Source: Parasphingopyxis algicola (GTDB lineage: Bacteria > Pseudomonadota > Alphaproteobacteria > Sphingomonadales > Sphingomonadaceae). From it: a DNA stretch of 64,000 nt. Shown piece after piece: positions 11,018 through 20,000 of this stretch; within the stretch, counting starts at the first letter, position 1; every line of letters starts with the position of its first letter. The notes beneath the pieces were generated by a model. That model made no database searches. It worked only from the letters and a program-made list of their open reading frames with translations, and was not told the origin of the DNA. Position numbers and translations under genes: made by a program. Location: assembly GCF_013378075.1 (NCBI RefSeq), contig NZ_CP051131.1, positions 620,001 through 684,000 on the forward strand, read 5' to 3'.

Positions 11018-13303
11018 TTAGCGGCCCAAATTGGTTAAGGCAAAGCGTAGCAGGAACGTGTTGCCCCGCCGCGCGTCGCCCGTGTCGTCATAATCGCGCC
11101 GCCAGGTGAACCCGAATTCGAGCCCTTCATCCTCATATCCGAAACCGAGACGCGTGCGGACCGGCTCGAAACCATCCGATTGCGAGAGCGGATCCTCCTG
11201 CCGGCTCGTCAGATCGACGACCGCCGACCCGAAGATCGACCAGTAGTTGCCGATCGCAACCCGGGCCGAACTCCGCAATTCCTCGCGGTCGCGCAAATCC
11301 TCGGCGCTGAAGGTGATGTCGCGATTAAGCCGGAGATAGCCGATCTCGGCATAGGTGGTGCGCGAGCCGATCGCGAAATCGATCTCGTTGCGGCGCAGCT
11401 CGAGATTGTCCTTGTCGAGCCGGAAACGGTGGGTGAGCGCCAGGAAACGCCCATAGCGAATTTCGGTCCGTCCAACGAAATCGGAAAAGCGGGACGCGAG
11501 GCCGGTTCCGGCCGGAAAGAGCGCCGGCTCGCGACTCAGCCGGTAGCTTTGCGCCAGGCTCGAGCGGAGCGAGAAGCGCGGAAGGTCGAGCGCATATTCG
11601 CCGCCATAGGTGACGCGCGCTCCGTCCTCGAACCGGTCGTAGCCGGGGAACCGGTTGAGGGCGAACACGTTCGTGCTTTCGAGCTCGATCGCCCGAGAAT
11701 CCTCGTTCGGCACTTCGAGATTGGACAGCGGCGGTGTCGCCACGAATTGCACGCGCGGCGTGATCCGCTGGACGCCGCCCAGCACTTCGCCGACGAACGG
11801 CCAGGCGACATCCGCCGCGACCGCGCTGATGCCGCGAAACTGCCAGCCGTCCTCACCGCGATAGAGGCCGGTCAGCGTGTCGGCATTTTCGTCGGAATGA
11901 TAGACATCGCCGCGGACGAGTGCGGTCAATGTAACCTGCTGCCCCATCGTCGTGATTCGGCTGAGGCTCCACTCGGCGCTGGCGAAGGCGCGCTGCGTAT
12001 CCTGGCCCTCGGTGCGCACGATGCCGAGCGAATTGGCCTGGAGGTTGATCGTACCGCCGAGCCAGTCCTCGTCCGTCCGCAGCCGGTAGTCGATGACCGG
12101 AATGGCGAACGGCTGCTGGCCTGAGTCCGACGTCACCCGCAAATCCTGCACGGCCCAACCGGCGAGCGAGAAATAGCTGTCGACCCCGATCCGTTCGACC
12201 GCCACGGTCGAGCGCAACCGGTCGTCGCGCGAAATGTCGTAGCGGCGGAGGAACGTGTCGTCGGTCGTCAGCCGGCCCGAACCGCTGACGCTCCAATAGG
12301 GCGTGAACTGGAACCGGCCATTGCCCTCGATATAGCCGCGGAAATCCTTGTTTCCGGTCGTCGTGAAGCCGCCGCCGGGGAGCGGGTCTCGGCGCGTGCC
12401 ATAGGTGGCCATGCCGCCGATCTGGAACGCCCCTTCCGCTGCCAGGTTGCGATAATTGGCGGAGATCGACGGCAGGACCTCGGTGTAGAAACGCGGGGTA
12501 ATCGTCAGATCCCGGTTGGGGGCGATCTGCAGATAATAGGGGATGCCGATTTCCAGGCCGTTGGTGCGACTCAGCCGGAGATCGGGGACGAGGAAGCCGC
12601 TGGCGCCGCCGGCCGTGCCGTCGGGGTGCGAAAAGGCCGGCAGCGCCATGACGGTGACGCCGAACAGCTCGAACCGCGCATTGCTGTAGCGGATGCGGTT
12701 GGTCGCCGGGTCATGGACGATCCGGGCCGCGGTGATCCGCCAGCTCGGCAGCCGCGGCTCGCCGTCGTAATCGACGGCGCGATAGGGAGTGTAGGCGGCA
12801 TTTTCGAGAGTCGACACACCGTCGATCCGGTCGCCCTGGCGCGCCGCGAGACGGCCGCCATTCTCCAGAACGATCAGCAGATTGTCGACCATGCCGTCAC
12901 GCAGCGTATCGGTCAGCGTCGCCGTATCGGCATAGGCTGTCTCGCCCTGCGGCGAGCGCACCGCGACATCGCCGCTCGCCTCCACCGATCCTGTGCGCCG
13001 GTTCCAGACGACGCGGTCGGCCCGGAGCCGCGCGCCAGCCCGTACCAGCTGAACATCGCCGATGGCGGTGACGATATCGGCCTCGCCGTCATATTCGACC
13101 GTTTGCGCGCTGAACGCGATTTCGTCCGGATTCTCCGGCGAGGCGAGCGGCGGGATTTCGGTGTCGGTGAATATGACCGGCGGGATCATGTCCCGGAAAC
13201 CGACCGGCGGTTCGCCCTGCGCATGAGCCGGGTTTGCGGAAAGGGTCAAAACCAGCGGCAGCGCGGTCAGGCTGAGAATATGGCTACGCGTCAAATTTAC
13301 CAC
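11018..13303 (-). CDS. lptD: LptD-family outer-membrane protein (LPS-assembly protein homologue)
   Basis: The protein has 761 residues with a GTG start, which is forced because an in-frame stop lies just upstream. The signal peptide is SLTALPLVLTLSANPAHA. Residues about 60-160 form the OstA/LptA-like beta-jellyroll (AFSAQTVEYDGEADIVTAIG, LRADRVVWNRRTG). The rest is a large beta-barrel with alternating strands, ending in LLRFALTNLGR. LptD with LptE inserts LPS into the outer leaflet. The translated protein contains no cysteine, whereas E. coli LptD depends on four. It is the first gene of the operon with surA, pdxA and rsmA and is divergent from pepA. Confidence 0.93.
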   Translation of the reverse strand: MVNLTRSHILSLTALPLVLTLSANPAHAQGEPPVGFRDMIPPVIFTDTEIPPLASPENPDEIAFSAQTVEYDGEADIVTAIGDVQLVRAGARLRADRVVWNRRTGSVEASGDVAVRSPQGETAYADTATLTDTLRDGMVDNLLIVLENGGRLAARQGDRIDGVSTLENAAYTPYRAVDYDGEPRLPSWRITAARIVHDPATNRIRYSNARFELFGVTVMALPAFSHPDGTAGGASGFLVPDLRLSRTNGLEIGIPYYLQIAPNRDLTITPRFYTEVLPSISANYRNLAAEGAFQIGGMATYGTRRDPLPGGGFTTTGNKDFRGYIEGNGRFQFTPYWSVSGSGRLTTDDTFLRRYDISRDDRLRSTVAVERIGVDSYFSLAGWAVQDLRVTSDSGQQPFAIPVIDYRLRTDEDWLGGTINLQANSLGIVRTEGQDTQRAFASAEWSLSRITTMGQQVTLTALVRGDVYHSDENADTLTGLYRGEDGWQFRGISAVAADVAWPFVGEVLGGVQRITPRVQFVATPPLSNLEVPNEDSRAIELESTNVFALNRFPGYDRFEDGARVTYGGEYALDLPRFSLRSSLAQSYRLSREPALFPAGTGLASRFSDFVGRTEIRYGRFLALTHRFRLDKDNLELRRNEIDFAIGSRTTYAEIGYLRLNRDITFSAEDLRDREELRSSARVAIGNYWSIFGSAVVDLTSRQEDPLSQSDGFEPVRTRLGFGYEDEGLEFGFTWRRDYDDTGDARRGNTFLLRFALTNLGR

Positions 13304-13437
13304 CGGTCACTGTAACGGCCCTTCGGCCGCGCCTATCGCACCCCGCGCGCCATGCTGCAATCGCCTTTGCCAGAGCCTGAACGCTCGTCTATCGGGAGAG
13401 AAAGCCATCCCACCCTCATAGCGGCAGGAGAATACCG

Positions 13438-14913
13438 ATTTCCATTCCCGTCACATTCGCTTCGTCCGTCCCCGAAGACTCTTCCGCGCTCATTCTGCCG
13501 CTGGGCAAGGGCAAGCCGCTCGATACGGCGACGAAGGAGCTGTCCGCAGACGCGGCGAATCTGGTCAAACGCGCCGCCGAGGCCAGCCGGTTCGAGGGCG
13601 ATCTCGGATCAATCGTGGAGATTTTCGACGAAACGAAGCACGGAACCCGCCGGATCGTGATCGTCGGTGCGGGGAATGGGGACGATACCGAGTCGCTGCA
13701 GAAAGCCGGAGGCGCGGCGATGGCGAAACTGCTGACGTCGGGCGAAACCGCGCTCGCTTTCGACGCGCGGACCAGCGGCGAGAAGGACGCCGGATCGCGG
13801 ATGGCGTTCGGCGCGCTCCAGCGCAGCTGGCGGCTCGACAGCTACCGCACGAAAGCGCCGGCCAAAACGAAACCGACGGTTGAAGAAATCGCCGTCGTCG
13901 CCAACGATGCCGAGGCCAAACGCTGGGACCATTTCCAGGCCCTCTATGCCGGTATCGCGCTGGCGCGCGAGCTTGTGACCGAGCCGCCCAATATCATCCA
14001 TCCGCAGGGCTTCGTCGAACGTTGCCGCCCGCTGAGCGAGCTCGGCGTCGAGATCGAAGTGCTGGACCGGGACGAGATGACCGAACTCGGCATGGGCGCG
14101 CTGCTCGGCGTCGCACAGGGCTCGATCCGCGAACCCAAGCTGCTCGTGATGCGCTGGGACGGCACCGGCGGGGCGCAGAAGAACCCCGTCGCCTTTGTCG
14201 GCAAGGGCGTGACCTTCGATACGGGCGGGATCTCGCTCAAGCCCGGTCCGGGCATGGAGGACATGAAGTTCGACATGGGCGGTGCTGCTGCGGTGGCGGG
14301 CGCGATGTGCGCGCTCGCGGGCCGCAAGGCCAAGGCGCATGTCGTCGGCGTGTGCGGGCTCGTCGAGAATATGCCGGGCAGCAACGCCCAGCGGCCGAGC
14401 GATATCGTGACGACCATGTCGGGCCAGACGGTCGAAGTGCTCAATACCGACGCCGAAGGCCGGCTCGTCCTGTGCGACGCGATGCACTGGACGCAGGAGA
14501 AATATTCCCCCGAGGTCATGGTCGATCTCGCGACCTTGACCGGCGCGATGATTATCGCGCTCGGCCATGAACATGGCGGCTGCTTCTCGAACGATGACGG
14601 CCTTGCGGACCAGCTGCTGGCGGCCGGCACCGGCAGCGGCGACAAATTGTGGCGGATGCCGCTTGGCAAACCCTATGACAAGCTGATCGATTCGCCGATC
14701 GCCGACATCAAGAATGTCGGGCCGCGCGAGGCGGGATCGATCACCGCCGCGCAGTTCCTCCAGCGTTTCGTCAAGGACGGCGTCAAATGGGCGCATCTCG
14801 ACATCGCGGGCACGGTCTGGATGAAATCGGCGTCGAACCTCTGGGACAAGGGCGCGACCGGCTATGGCGTCCGCCTGCTCGATCGCTTCATCGCCGACAA
14901 TTTCGAAGGATAG
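13438..14913 (+). CDS. pepA: Leucyl aminopeptidase (M17), probable ATT start
   Basis: The M17 aminopeptidase has a dinuclear metal site formed by VGKGVTFDTGGISLKPG, DMKFDMGG and NTDAEGRLVLCDAM. The first conventional start (GTG 13615) would delete about 59 residues of the conserved N-terminal domain. The same frame is open back to a stop at 13378-13380 and encodes family-like sequence (IPVTFASSVPED, LILPLGKGKPLD). No ATG, GTG or TTG exists in that stretch. An ATT at 13438 lies seven bases after the sequence GGAG, giving MSIPVTFA and 491 residues, the normal family length. holC follows after nine bases, a common arrangement. Confidence 0.9.
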   Translation: MSIPVTFASSVPEDSSALILPLGKGKPLDTATKELSADAANLVKRAAEASRFEGDLGSIVEIFDETKHGTRRIVIVGAGNGDDTESLQKAGGAAMAKLLTSGETALAFDARTSGEKDAGSRMAFGALQRSWRLDSYRTKAPAKTKPTVEEIAVVANDAEAKRWDHFQALYAGIALARELVTEPPNIIHPQGFVERCRPLSELGVEIEVLDRDEMTELGMGALLGVAQGSIREPKLLVMRWDGTGGAQKNPVAFVGKGVTFDTGGISLKPGPGMEDMKFDMGGAAAVAGAMCALAGRKAKAHVVGVCGLVENMPGSNAQRPSDIVTTMSGQTVEVLNTDAEGRLVLCDAMHWTQEKYSPEVMVDLATLTGAMIIALGHEHGGCFSNDDGLADQLLAAGTGSGDKLWRMPLGKPYDKLIDSPIADIKNVGPREAGSITAAQFLQRFVKDGVKWAHLDIAGTVWMKSASNLWDKGATGYGVRLLDRFIADNFEG

Positions 14914-14922
14914 CGGAGCGGC

Positions 14923-15360
14923 GTGCAGGTCGATTTCTATCAGCTCGCCGGTACGCCCGTAGAGACCGTCGTGCCGCAGCTTGCGGCGAAAGTGCTGGAG
15001 AGCGGCGAGCGGCTCCTCATCGTCGCCGGCGAAGAGCGGCTGCGCACCTTGCTCGACGAGGCGCTCTGGACGCATGACCCGACGTCCTTCCTGCCGCACG
15101 GATCGGACGCCGACGAGAGGGCCGCCCATCAGCCGATCCTCCTGTCGGACAAGCCGGAGGCGGCGAACGAGGCCAGGTTCGTGATGCTCGCGGACGGGGC
15201 CTGGCGCGACGAAGCGCTCGGGTTCGAGCGGGTTTTCTATCTCTTCGATGCCGACCGCCTGGACGACGCCCGGACCGCGTGGCGCAGCCTGGCCGAGAAG
15301 GACGGTGTCGAGCCGCGCTACTGGAAGCAGGAGGCGGGGCGCTGGCGCCAGGGGCCCTGA
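14923..15360 (+). CDS. holC: DNA polymerase III chi subunit
   Basis: The protein has 145 residues and a GTG start nine bases after the pepA stop, so both genes probably share a transcript. The chi subunit links the clamp-loader complex to single-strand binding protein at the replication fork. Family features are the N-terminal VDFYQLAGTP, the central LLIVAGEERLRTLLDEALW and WTHDPTSFLPHG, and the C-terminal FERVFYLFDADRLDDARTAWR. The length is typical. The pepA-holC order is widespread in proteobacteria and supports the call. Confidence 0.92.
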   Translation: MQVDFYQLAGTPVETVVPQLAAKVLESGERLLIVAGEERLRTLLDEALWTHDPTSFLPHGSDADERAAHQPILLSDKPEAANEARFVMLADGAWRDEALGFERVFYLFDADRLDDARTAWRSLAEKDGVEPRYWKQEAGRWRQGP

Positions 15361-15459
15361 CGTCCGGCCGGACCGACGTCACAGCCCACTTGCGCCCTTT
15401 GCGGCTTGGCACTAAGCGGGCCGGAAATCCCCTCATTACCTATCGGAGTTCAGCCCATC

Positions 15460-15882
15460 ATGGCCGTGACACGCACTTTCTCCATCATCAAGCCCGACGC
15501 CACCCGCCGCAATCTGACCGGCGCGGTCACCAAGATGCTCGAAGAAGCGGGTCTGCGGGTCATCGCCTCCAAGCGCATCCGGATGTCGCAGGAACAGGCC
15601 GAAGGCTTCTACGCGGTGCACAAGGAACGGCCGTTCTTCGGCGACCTCGTCGAATTCATGACCTCGGGCCCGGTGGTCGTGCAGGTGCTCGAAGGCGAAG
15701 ACGCCGTCGCCCGCAACCGCAAGATCATGGGCGCGACGAACCCGGCCGATGCCGATGAAGGCACGATCCGCAAGACCTATGCCGAATCGATCGAAGCCAA
15801 TTCGGTCCACGGGTCCGACAGCGACGAGAATGCCGCAATCGAAATCGCCTTCTTCTTCGCCGATCACGAGATCGTCGGCTAG
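15460..15882 (+). CDS. ndk: Nucleoside-diphosphate kinase
   Basis: The protein has 140 residues and equilibrates NTP and NDP pools by ping-pong phosphotransfer. The start [15 protein letters not shown] matches the family. Longer in-frame starts at 15406 add non-homologous residues. GGAG lies about eleven bases upstream. The active-site histidine is His117 in NSVHGSDS. The nucleotide-binding residues in KPDATRRN and [15 protein letters not shown] are intact. The gene is separated from the convergent purN by an inverted-repeat element. Confidence 0.97.
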   Translation: MAVTRTFSIIKPDATRRNLTGAVTKMLEEAGLRVIASKRIRMSQEQAEGFYAVHKERPFFGDLVEFMTSGPVVVQVLEGEDAVARNRKIMGATNPADADEGTIRKTYAESIEANSVHGSDSDENAAIEIAFFFADHEIVG

Positions 15883-15906
15883 CGACGGGGATCCGCTTGG
15901 CCCATT

Positions 15907-15969
15907 AGCCCTGAGCTTGTGAAGGGCGTTTCCCGGATGGAGAGACGGGCTTCGACTGGCTCAGCCCTG
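15907..15969. repeat. Inverted-repeat element between ndk and purN
   Basis: Two arms face each other. The left arm reads AGCCCTGAGCTTGTGAAGGG and the right arm is related to its reverse complement (GGGCTTCGACTGGCTCAGCC). Sequences of the form CTGAGCTTGTCGAAGG are widely dispersed in GC-rich proteobacteria as REP-like elements. It lies in the convergent gap between ndk and purN, where it could fold into a stem and act as a bidirectional terminator. That role is inferred. Confidence 0.6.
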
Positions 15970-15981
15970 ATGCACCTAAGA

Positions 15982-16941
15982 TCAGCCCAGAAACTCCGCC
16001 AGCTTCTGGAGCTTTTTCGGCGCGACGAAGCTCCAGCTCTTGCGCAGCCAGCTCGCGATATGATCCCAGTCGACCGCGCCCGTATCGAGCCGGATCGCGA
16101 TCCAGCCTGACGGGCCGTAATAGGCGGGCCGATAGTAAAGATCGGGCTCGGCCTCGATCAGCGCCGCCTGTTCGTCGACCCCGCTGGTCTTGACGAGGAG
16201 CGCGATCGCGTCCTCGCCATGATGGTGGATCGAGACATAGGCGAAGAATTTGCCGCTTTTCTCGCTGCCGACCCGCCAGCCCGGCGCGCCGTGCGACGTC
16301 CTGGCACGGGTTTCGGGCAGCGCGAGCGCCAGTTCGCCGACCTTCGCAACCAGCCAGTCCGGATCCAGCTCGCGGCCGACCAGTTCTGCGAGCACGCGCG
16401 GATAGAGCTGATGCTCGGCAAGCCGGATGCGGGTCGCGAGCCGCTCGGGCGTGTCGTCCGGCAGGATCGCGACCTCGGTCTGGTCGAGTATGGGGCCATC
16501 GTCGAGCGTCGCCGTCACCAGGTGTACGGTGCAGCCGGAGACCGTATCGCCGGCGTCGAGCGCGCGCTGATAGGTGTCGAGACCTTTATATTTAGGGAGC
16601 AGCGAGGGGTGGATGTTGAGCATCCGGCCCTCCCATTTGCCGACGAACTCGTCCGACAGGATCCGCATATAGCCGGCGAGCACGACATAGTCCGCGCCTG
16701 CCGCGCGGATTTCGCGGTCCATGATCGCGTCGAAAGCGGCACGCTCCATGCCCTTATGGCTCCGGGCGAAGGTCGGCACGCCTTCGGCCGCGGCCAATTG
16801 GAGCCCACGGGCCTCGGGATCGTTCGCGGCAACCAGCGCGATCTCGTACGGACAGTCTTCGTGCTTCGCGGCGTAAAGCAGGGCGGCCATGTTGGTTCCC
16901 CGCCCGGAGATGAGGACGGCAACGCGGGCGCGTTCAGCCAT
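15982..16941 (-). CDS. purN: Phosphoribosylglycinamide formyltransferase with C-terminal MmcQ/YjbR-like domain
   Basis: The protein has 319 residues, about 100 more than ordinary PurN. Residues 1-195 are glycinamide ribonucleotide transformylase, using 10-formyl-tetrahydrofolate in step 3 of purine synthesis. The phosphate loop SGRGTN is at 12-17, the catalytic block [14 protein letters not shown] contains Asn109 and His111, and TLDDGPIL contains Asp148. Residues from about 200 to 317 resemble the MmcQ/YjbR (CyaY-like fold) family ([39 protein letters not shown]). There is no stop or frameshift between the parts. The ATG overlaps the end of purM by eight bases, so translation is probably coupled. 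Confidence 0.93.
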   Translation of the reverse strand: MAERARVAVLISGRGTNMAALLYAAKHEDCPYEIALVAANDPEARGLQLAAAEGVPTFARSHKGMERAAFDAIMDREIRAAGADYVVLAGYMRILSDEFVGKWEGRMLNIHPSLLPKYKGLDTYQRALDAGDTVSGCTVHLVTATLDDGPILDQTEVAILPDDTPERLATRIRLAEHQLYPRVLAELVGRELDPDWLVAKVGELALALPETRARTSHGAPGWRVGSEKSGKFFAYVSIHHHGEDAIALLVKTSGVDEQAALIEAEPDLYYRPAYYGPSGWIAIRLDTGAVDWDHIASWLRKSWSFVAPKKLQKLAEFLG

Positions 16942-18040
16942 TATGCGTCGCGCTCCATGCGGACATGGCCGACCAGTCGTCGGCCGATCCCGATACCGTG
17001 CAGCCGCGGTCACCCTCGGTGACATGCCCGATCCGGTGAACCGTCTCGCCGGCCTCGGCCAGCGCCGCCGAGACCGTATCCACTTTATCCGCGGCCACGA
17101 TCAGCGCCATCCCGATCCCGCAGTTGAAGGTGCGCGCCATTTCCCCGGGCTCGATATTGCCCTGCGCCTGGAGGAACGCCATCAGCCGGGGCTGCTCCCA
17201 GCCTGAGGCATCGACATGGGCGTGCAAGCCATCGCCGAGCACGCGCGGGATATTTTCGAGCAATCCGCCGCCGGTGATATGGGCCATCGCCCTGATGTCG
17301 CCCGCGCGGACGAGCGGCAGGAGCGCTTTCACATAGATCTTCGTCGGCTCGATCAGCGCGTCGACTAGCAGCCGGTCCCGGTCGAACGGGGCAGGGCGGT
17401 CGAGCTTCCAGTCCTTGTCGGCGGCCAGCTTGCGGACCAGCGAATAGCCGTTGGAATGGACGCCGGAGGAGGCAAGGCCGAGAATGACATCGCCCGCCGC
17501 CACATCGCCGCCGGTCAGCGCTTCGCCGCGCTCCACCGCGCCGACGCAGAAGCCCGCAAGGTCGTAATCGCCATCTGCATACATGCCCGGCATCTCGGCC
17601 GTTTCGCCGCCGATCAGCGCGCAGCCGGCCTGCTTGCAGCCCTCGGCGATGCCCGCGACGACGCATTCGGCGACGCCATTGTCGAGCTTGCCGGTCGCGA
17701 AATAGTCGAGGAAGAAAAGCGGCTCCGCGCCCTGCACGATCAGGTCGTTGACGCACATGGCGACGAGATCGATGCCGATTCTGTCGTGCCGGTCATGATC
17801 GATCGCCAGTTTGACCTTGGTGCCGACGCCGTCGTTCGCCGCGACGAGCAGCGGATCGGAATAGCCGGCTGCCTTGAGATCGAAAAAGCCGCCGAAGCCG
17901 CCGAGATCGGCGTCCGCACCCGGCCGGGCGGTCGCCCGGGCAAGCGGCGCGATCGCCTTCACGAGCGCATTGCCGGCGGCGATCGAGACCCCGGCCTTTT
18001 CATAGCTATAGGGTTCGGGCGAATTGTGCTTGGCGTTCAT
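16934..18040 (-). CDS. purM: Phosphoribosylformylglycinamidine cyclo-ligase (AIR synthetase)
   Basis: The protein has 368 residues from the ATG at 18040 ([20 protein letters not shown]). An in-frame ATG at 18061 preceded by AAGAG would add seven residues and cannot be excluded. PurM closes the imidazole ring with ATP in purine synthesis step 5. The family blocks are present: [62 protein letters not shown] and [13 protein letters not shown]. It is followed directly by purN. The gene is divergent from the DUF2066-like gene with only 62 bases between starts. Confidence 0.96.
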   Translation of the reverse strand: MNAKHNSPEPYSYEKAGVSIAAGNALVKAIAPLARATARPGADADLGGFGGFFDLKAAGYSDPLLVAANDGVGTKVKLAIDHDRHDRIGIDLVAMCVNDLIVQGAEPLFFLDYFATGKLDNGVAECVVAGIAEGCKQAGCALIGGETAEMPGMYADGDYDLAGFCVGAVERGEALTGGDVAAGDVILGLASSGVHSNGYSLVRKLAADKDWKLDRPAPFDRDRLLVDALIEPTKIYVKALLPLVRAGDIRAMAHITGGGLLENIPRVLGDGLHAHVDASGWEQPRLMAFLQAQGNIEPGEMARTFNCGIGMALIVAADKVDTVSAALAEAGETVHRIGHVTEGDRGCTVSGSADDWSAMSAWSATHNG

Positions 18041-18102
18041 CTTTATAGCGACTAGCCACATCGCTCTTGGATTTCCACGGCCAAGTCGCCAAAAGGCCCA
18101 CA

Positions 18103-19374
18103 ATGCAGTTCGTAACCCGTAATCTGAAAAAGCTGTTTGTGCTCGCACTCGCCGGTATCGGCGCGACGGGAATCCTGCTCGCCCAGCAGACGCCCGAAAA
18201 TTCGCGCGATTTCGGCTTCGACAGCGCCGCCAATTACGAGGTGACGGATATACTGGTCGACGCGTCGGGCGAGGATGCCGAGGATGCGCGGCGCAACGCC
18301 TGGGAACAGGCGCAGCGCGAAGGCTGGCGGATGCTGTATGCGCGGGTCAATGGCGGACCGGCGTCCCAAGCGCCCAATCTCAGCGATTCGTCGCTGAGCG
18401 CCGTCGTCACCGGGATCATCGTCGAGGAAGAACAGATCGGCCCGACGCGCTATGTAGCGCGGCTCGGCGTGATGTTCGATCGCGCGCGCGTCAGCCGCTA
18501 TCTGGGCGTTTCCGGCGTCGTCCGCCGCTCGCCGCCGATGCTGATCCTGCCGGTGCAGTGGGTCGGCAGCACGCCGATGAGTTTCGAGGAGCGCACGCGC
18601 TGGGAACGCGCCTGGCTCCGCTTCCGGTCCGGCGAAAGCCCGATCGACTATGTCCGTGCCAGCGGCACCGGACCGACCCCGCTGCTACTGACCGTCGGCC
18701 AGACCGGACGGCCCGGACGCGGATGGTGGCGGTTCCTGCTCGATTCCTATGGCGCGGTCGATGTCGTCGTCCCGGTCGTCCATCTCCATTATGCCTATCC
18801 GGGCGGACCGGTATATGGCCGGTTCGTAGCCTATCACGGGCCGGATCGACGCAAGATCGCGCAATTCTCGCTGCGGGTGCGCAGTTCGGCCAGCCTCGAC
18901 CAGCTGCTCGACGAGGGCGTCCGGCGGATCGACGCCGCCTATACCGAAGCGCTCGAGGACGGCCGGCTCCGGCCCGATCCCTCCCTCAACTTCGAATTCG
19001 GTCTCGACGAAGACGCGCTGGAAGAGGCGCTGGACGAACTGCAGGACAGCGTCGCCGCCGCCGAGACCCGGCCGGCCGAACCGGCCGTCAATACCGAACA
19101 GGCGAGTTCCACAGGCCGCTATACGATCCAGGTCGTCACGCCCGACGCCAACGCGGTTCGCGCGAGCGAAGCGGCAGTGCGCGGCACGCCGGGCGTCCGT
19201 GGCGCCTCGACGTCCAGCCTGGCGATCGGCGGAGTTTCGCTGATGGAGGTCAACTATATCGGCGACCTCGATACGCTGGCGTCCGCGCTGGCCGCCAGGG
19301 GCTTCCAGGTCCAGCGCGGCGACGGCACATTGCGGATCAGCCGTGGCGGTTCGGACACACCGGACGGCCAGTGA
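18103..19374 (+). CDS. DUF2066-like envelope protein
   Basis: The protein has 423 residues. The start at 18103 has AAAAGG six bases upstream and yields a signal peptide or anchor ([20 protein letters not shown]). Residues about 35-230 match the pattern of DUF2066 proteins ([32 protein letters not shown]). A Glu/Ala-rich linker precedes a C-terminal small domain at about 345-410 with ferredoxin-like alternation ([33 protein letters not shown]). The biochemical role is unknown. It overlaps the HdaA-like gene by four bases (GTGA), a gene order I recall in several alphaproteobacteria; that order is from memory. Confidence 0.8.
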   Translation: MQFVTRNLKKLFVLALAGIGATGILLAQQTPENSRDFGFDSAANYEVTDILVDASGEDAEDARRNAWEQAQREGWRMLYARVNGGPASQAPNLSDSSLSAVVTGIIVEEEQIGPTRYVARLGVMFDRARVSRYLGVSGVVRRSPPMLILPVQWVGSTPMSFEERTRWERAWLRFRSGESPIDYVRASGTGPTPLLLTVGQTGRPGRGWWRFLLDSYGAVDVVVPVVHLHYAYPGGPVYGRFVAYHGPDRRKIAQFSLRVRSSASLDQLLDEGVRRIDAAYTEALEDGRLRPDPSLNFEFGLDEDALEEALDELQDSVAAAETRPAEPAVNTEQASSTGRYTIQVVTPDANAVRASEAAVRGTPGVRGASTSSLAIGGVSLMEVNYIGDLDTLASALAARGFQVQRGDGTLRISRGGSDTPDGQ

Positions 19375-19976
19375 GCCAGTTTGCGCTGCCGCTCGACTGG
19401 CCGGAATCCGGCCGGGGCGACGCGTTCATCGTCGATGCCAGCAACAGCGAAGCGGTTCGCCACCTCGAACATTGGTCGCTCTGGCCGGTGCGGACCAGCC
19501 TGTTGACCGGTCCCCGAAAATCCGGACGTTCGACGCTAGGCCAACTTTTCGCGCGCAAGAGCGGCGGCCGCGTGATCGACGATGCCGACCTTTCGGCCGA
19601 GGAGACGCTATTTCACGCCTGGAACGCGGCGCAGGCCGACCGGCAGCCGCTGCTGATCATCGCCGACGAACCGCCGCCCAGATGGGAGATCGCCTTGCCC
19701 GACCTCCGGACCCGCATCGCGGCGACGCCCAAGGTCCGCATCGGCGAGCCGAGCGACCAGTTGATCGAAACCCGGCTCCAGCACCATTTCGGCGCGCAGG
19801 GCATGGCGATCCCGCAAAATGCGATCGACTATCTGCTCAAGCGCATGGATCGCAGCCATTATGCACTGCATCACCTGATGGAGACGCTCGACCGGCTGGG
19901 TTTCGAACGGCGCAGCCGAATCACGCTGGGGCTGGTGCGCGATGCGATGAAGGAGCTCGGTTTCATCGACGTGTAA
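19371..19976 (+). CDS. hdaA: HdaA-like DnaA-family regulatory protein
   Basis: The protein has 201 residues and starts at a GTG overlapping the previous stop. The N-terminal QFALPLDW fits the beta-clamp-binding motif of Hda/HdaA proteins, which act with the sliding clamp to promote DnaA-ATP hydrolysis after initiation. The AAA+ core of DnaA follows, and the C-terminal helices (YLLKRMDRSHYALHHLMETL) resemble the Hda lid. The Walker A region reads GPRKSGRST, with Arg53 where lysine is expected, and the Walker B region reads IIADEPPP. Nucleotide binding may therefore be altered. The name rests on length, the clamp motif and similarity to DnaA domain III. Confidence 0.82.
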   Translation: MSQFALPLDWPESGRGDAFIVDASNSEAVRHLEHWSLWPVRTSLLTGPRKSGRSTLGQLFARKSGGRVIDDADLSAEETLFHAWNAAQADRQPLLIIADEPPPRWEIALPDLRTRIAATPKVRIGEPSDQLIETRLQHHFGAQGMAIPQNAIDYLLKRMDRSHYALHHLMETLDRLGFERRSRITLGLVRDAMKELGFIDV

Positions 19977-20000
19977 CATAGAAATGGCTAAAAGCCTGTC

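Noticed and set aside
13352-13660. Frame of 102 codons upstream of and overlapping pepA
   Set aside because: It is out of frame with the PepA N-terminal domain encoded over the same bases and has no homology.
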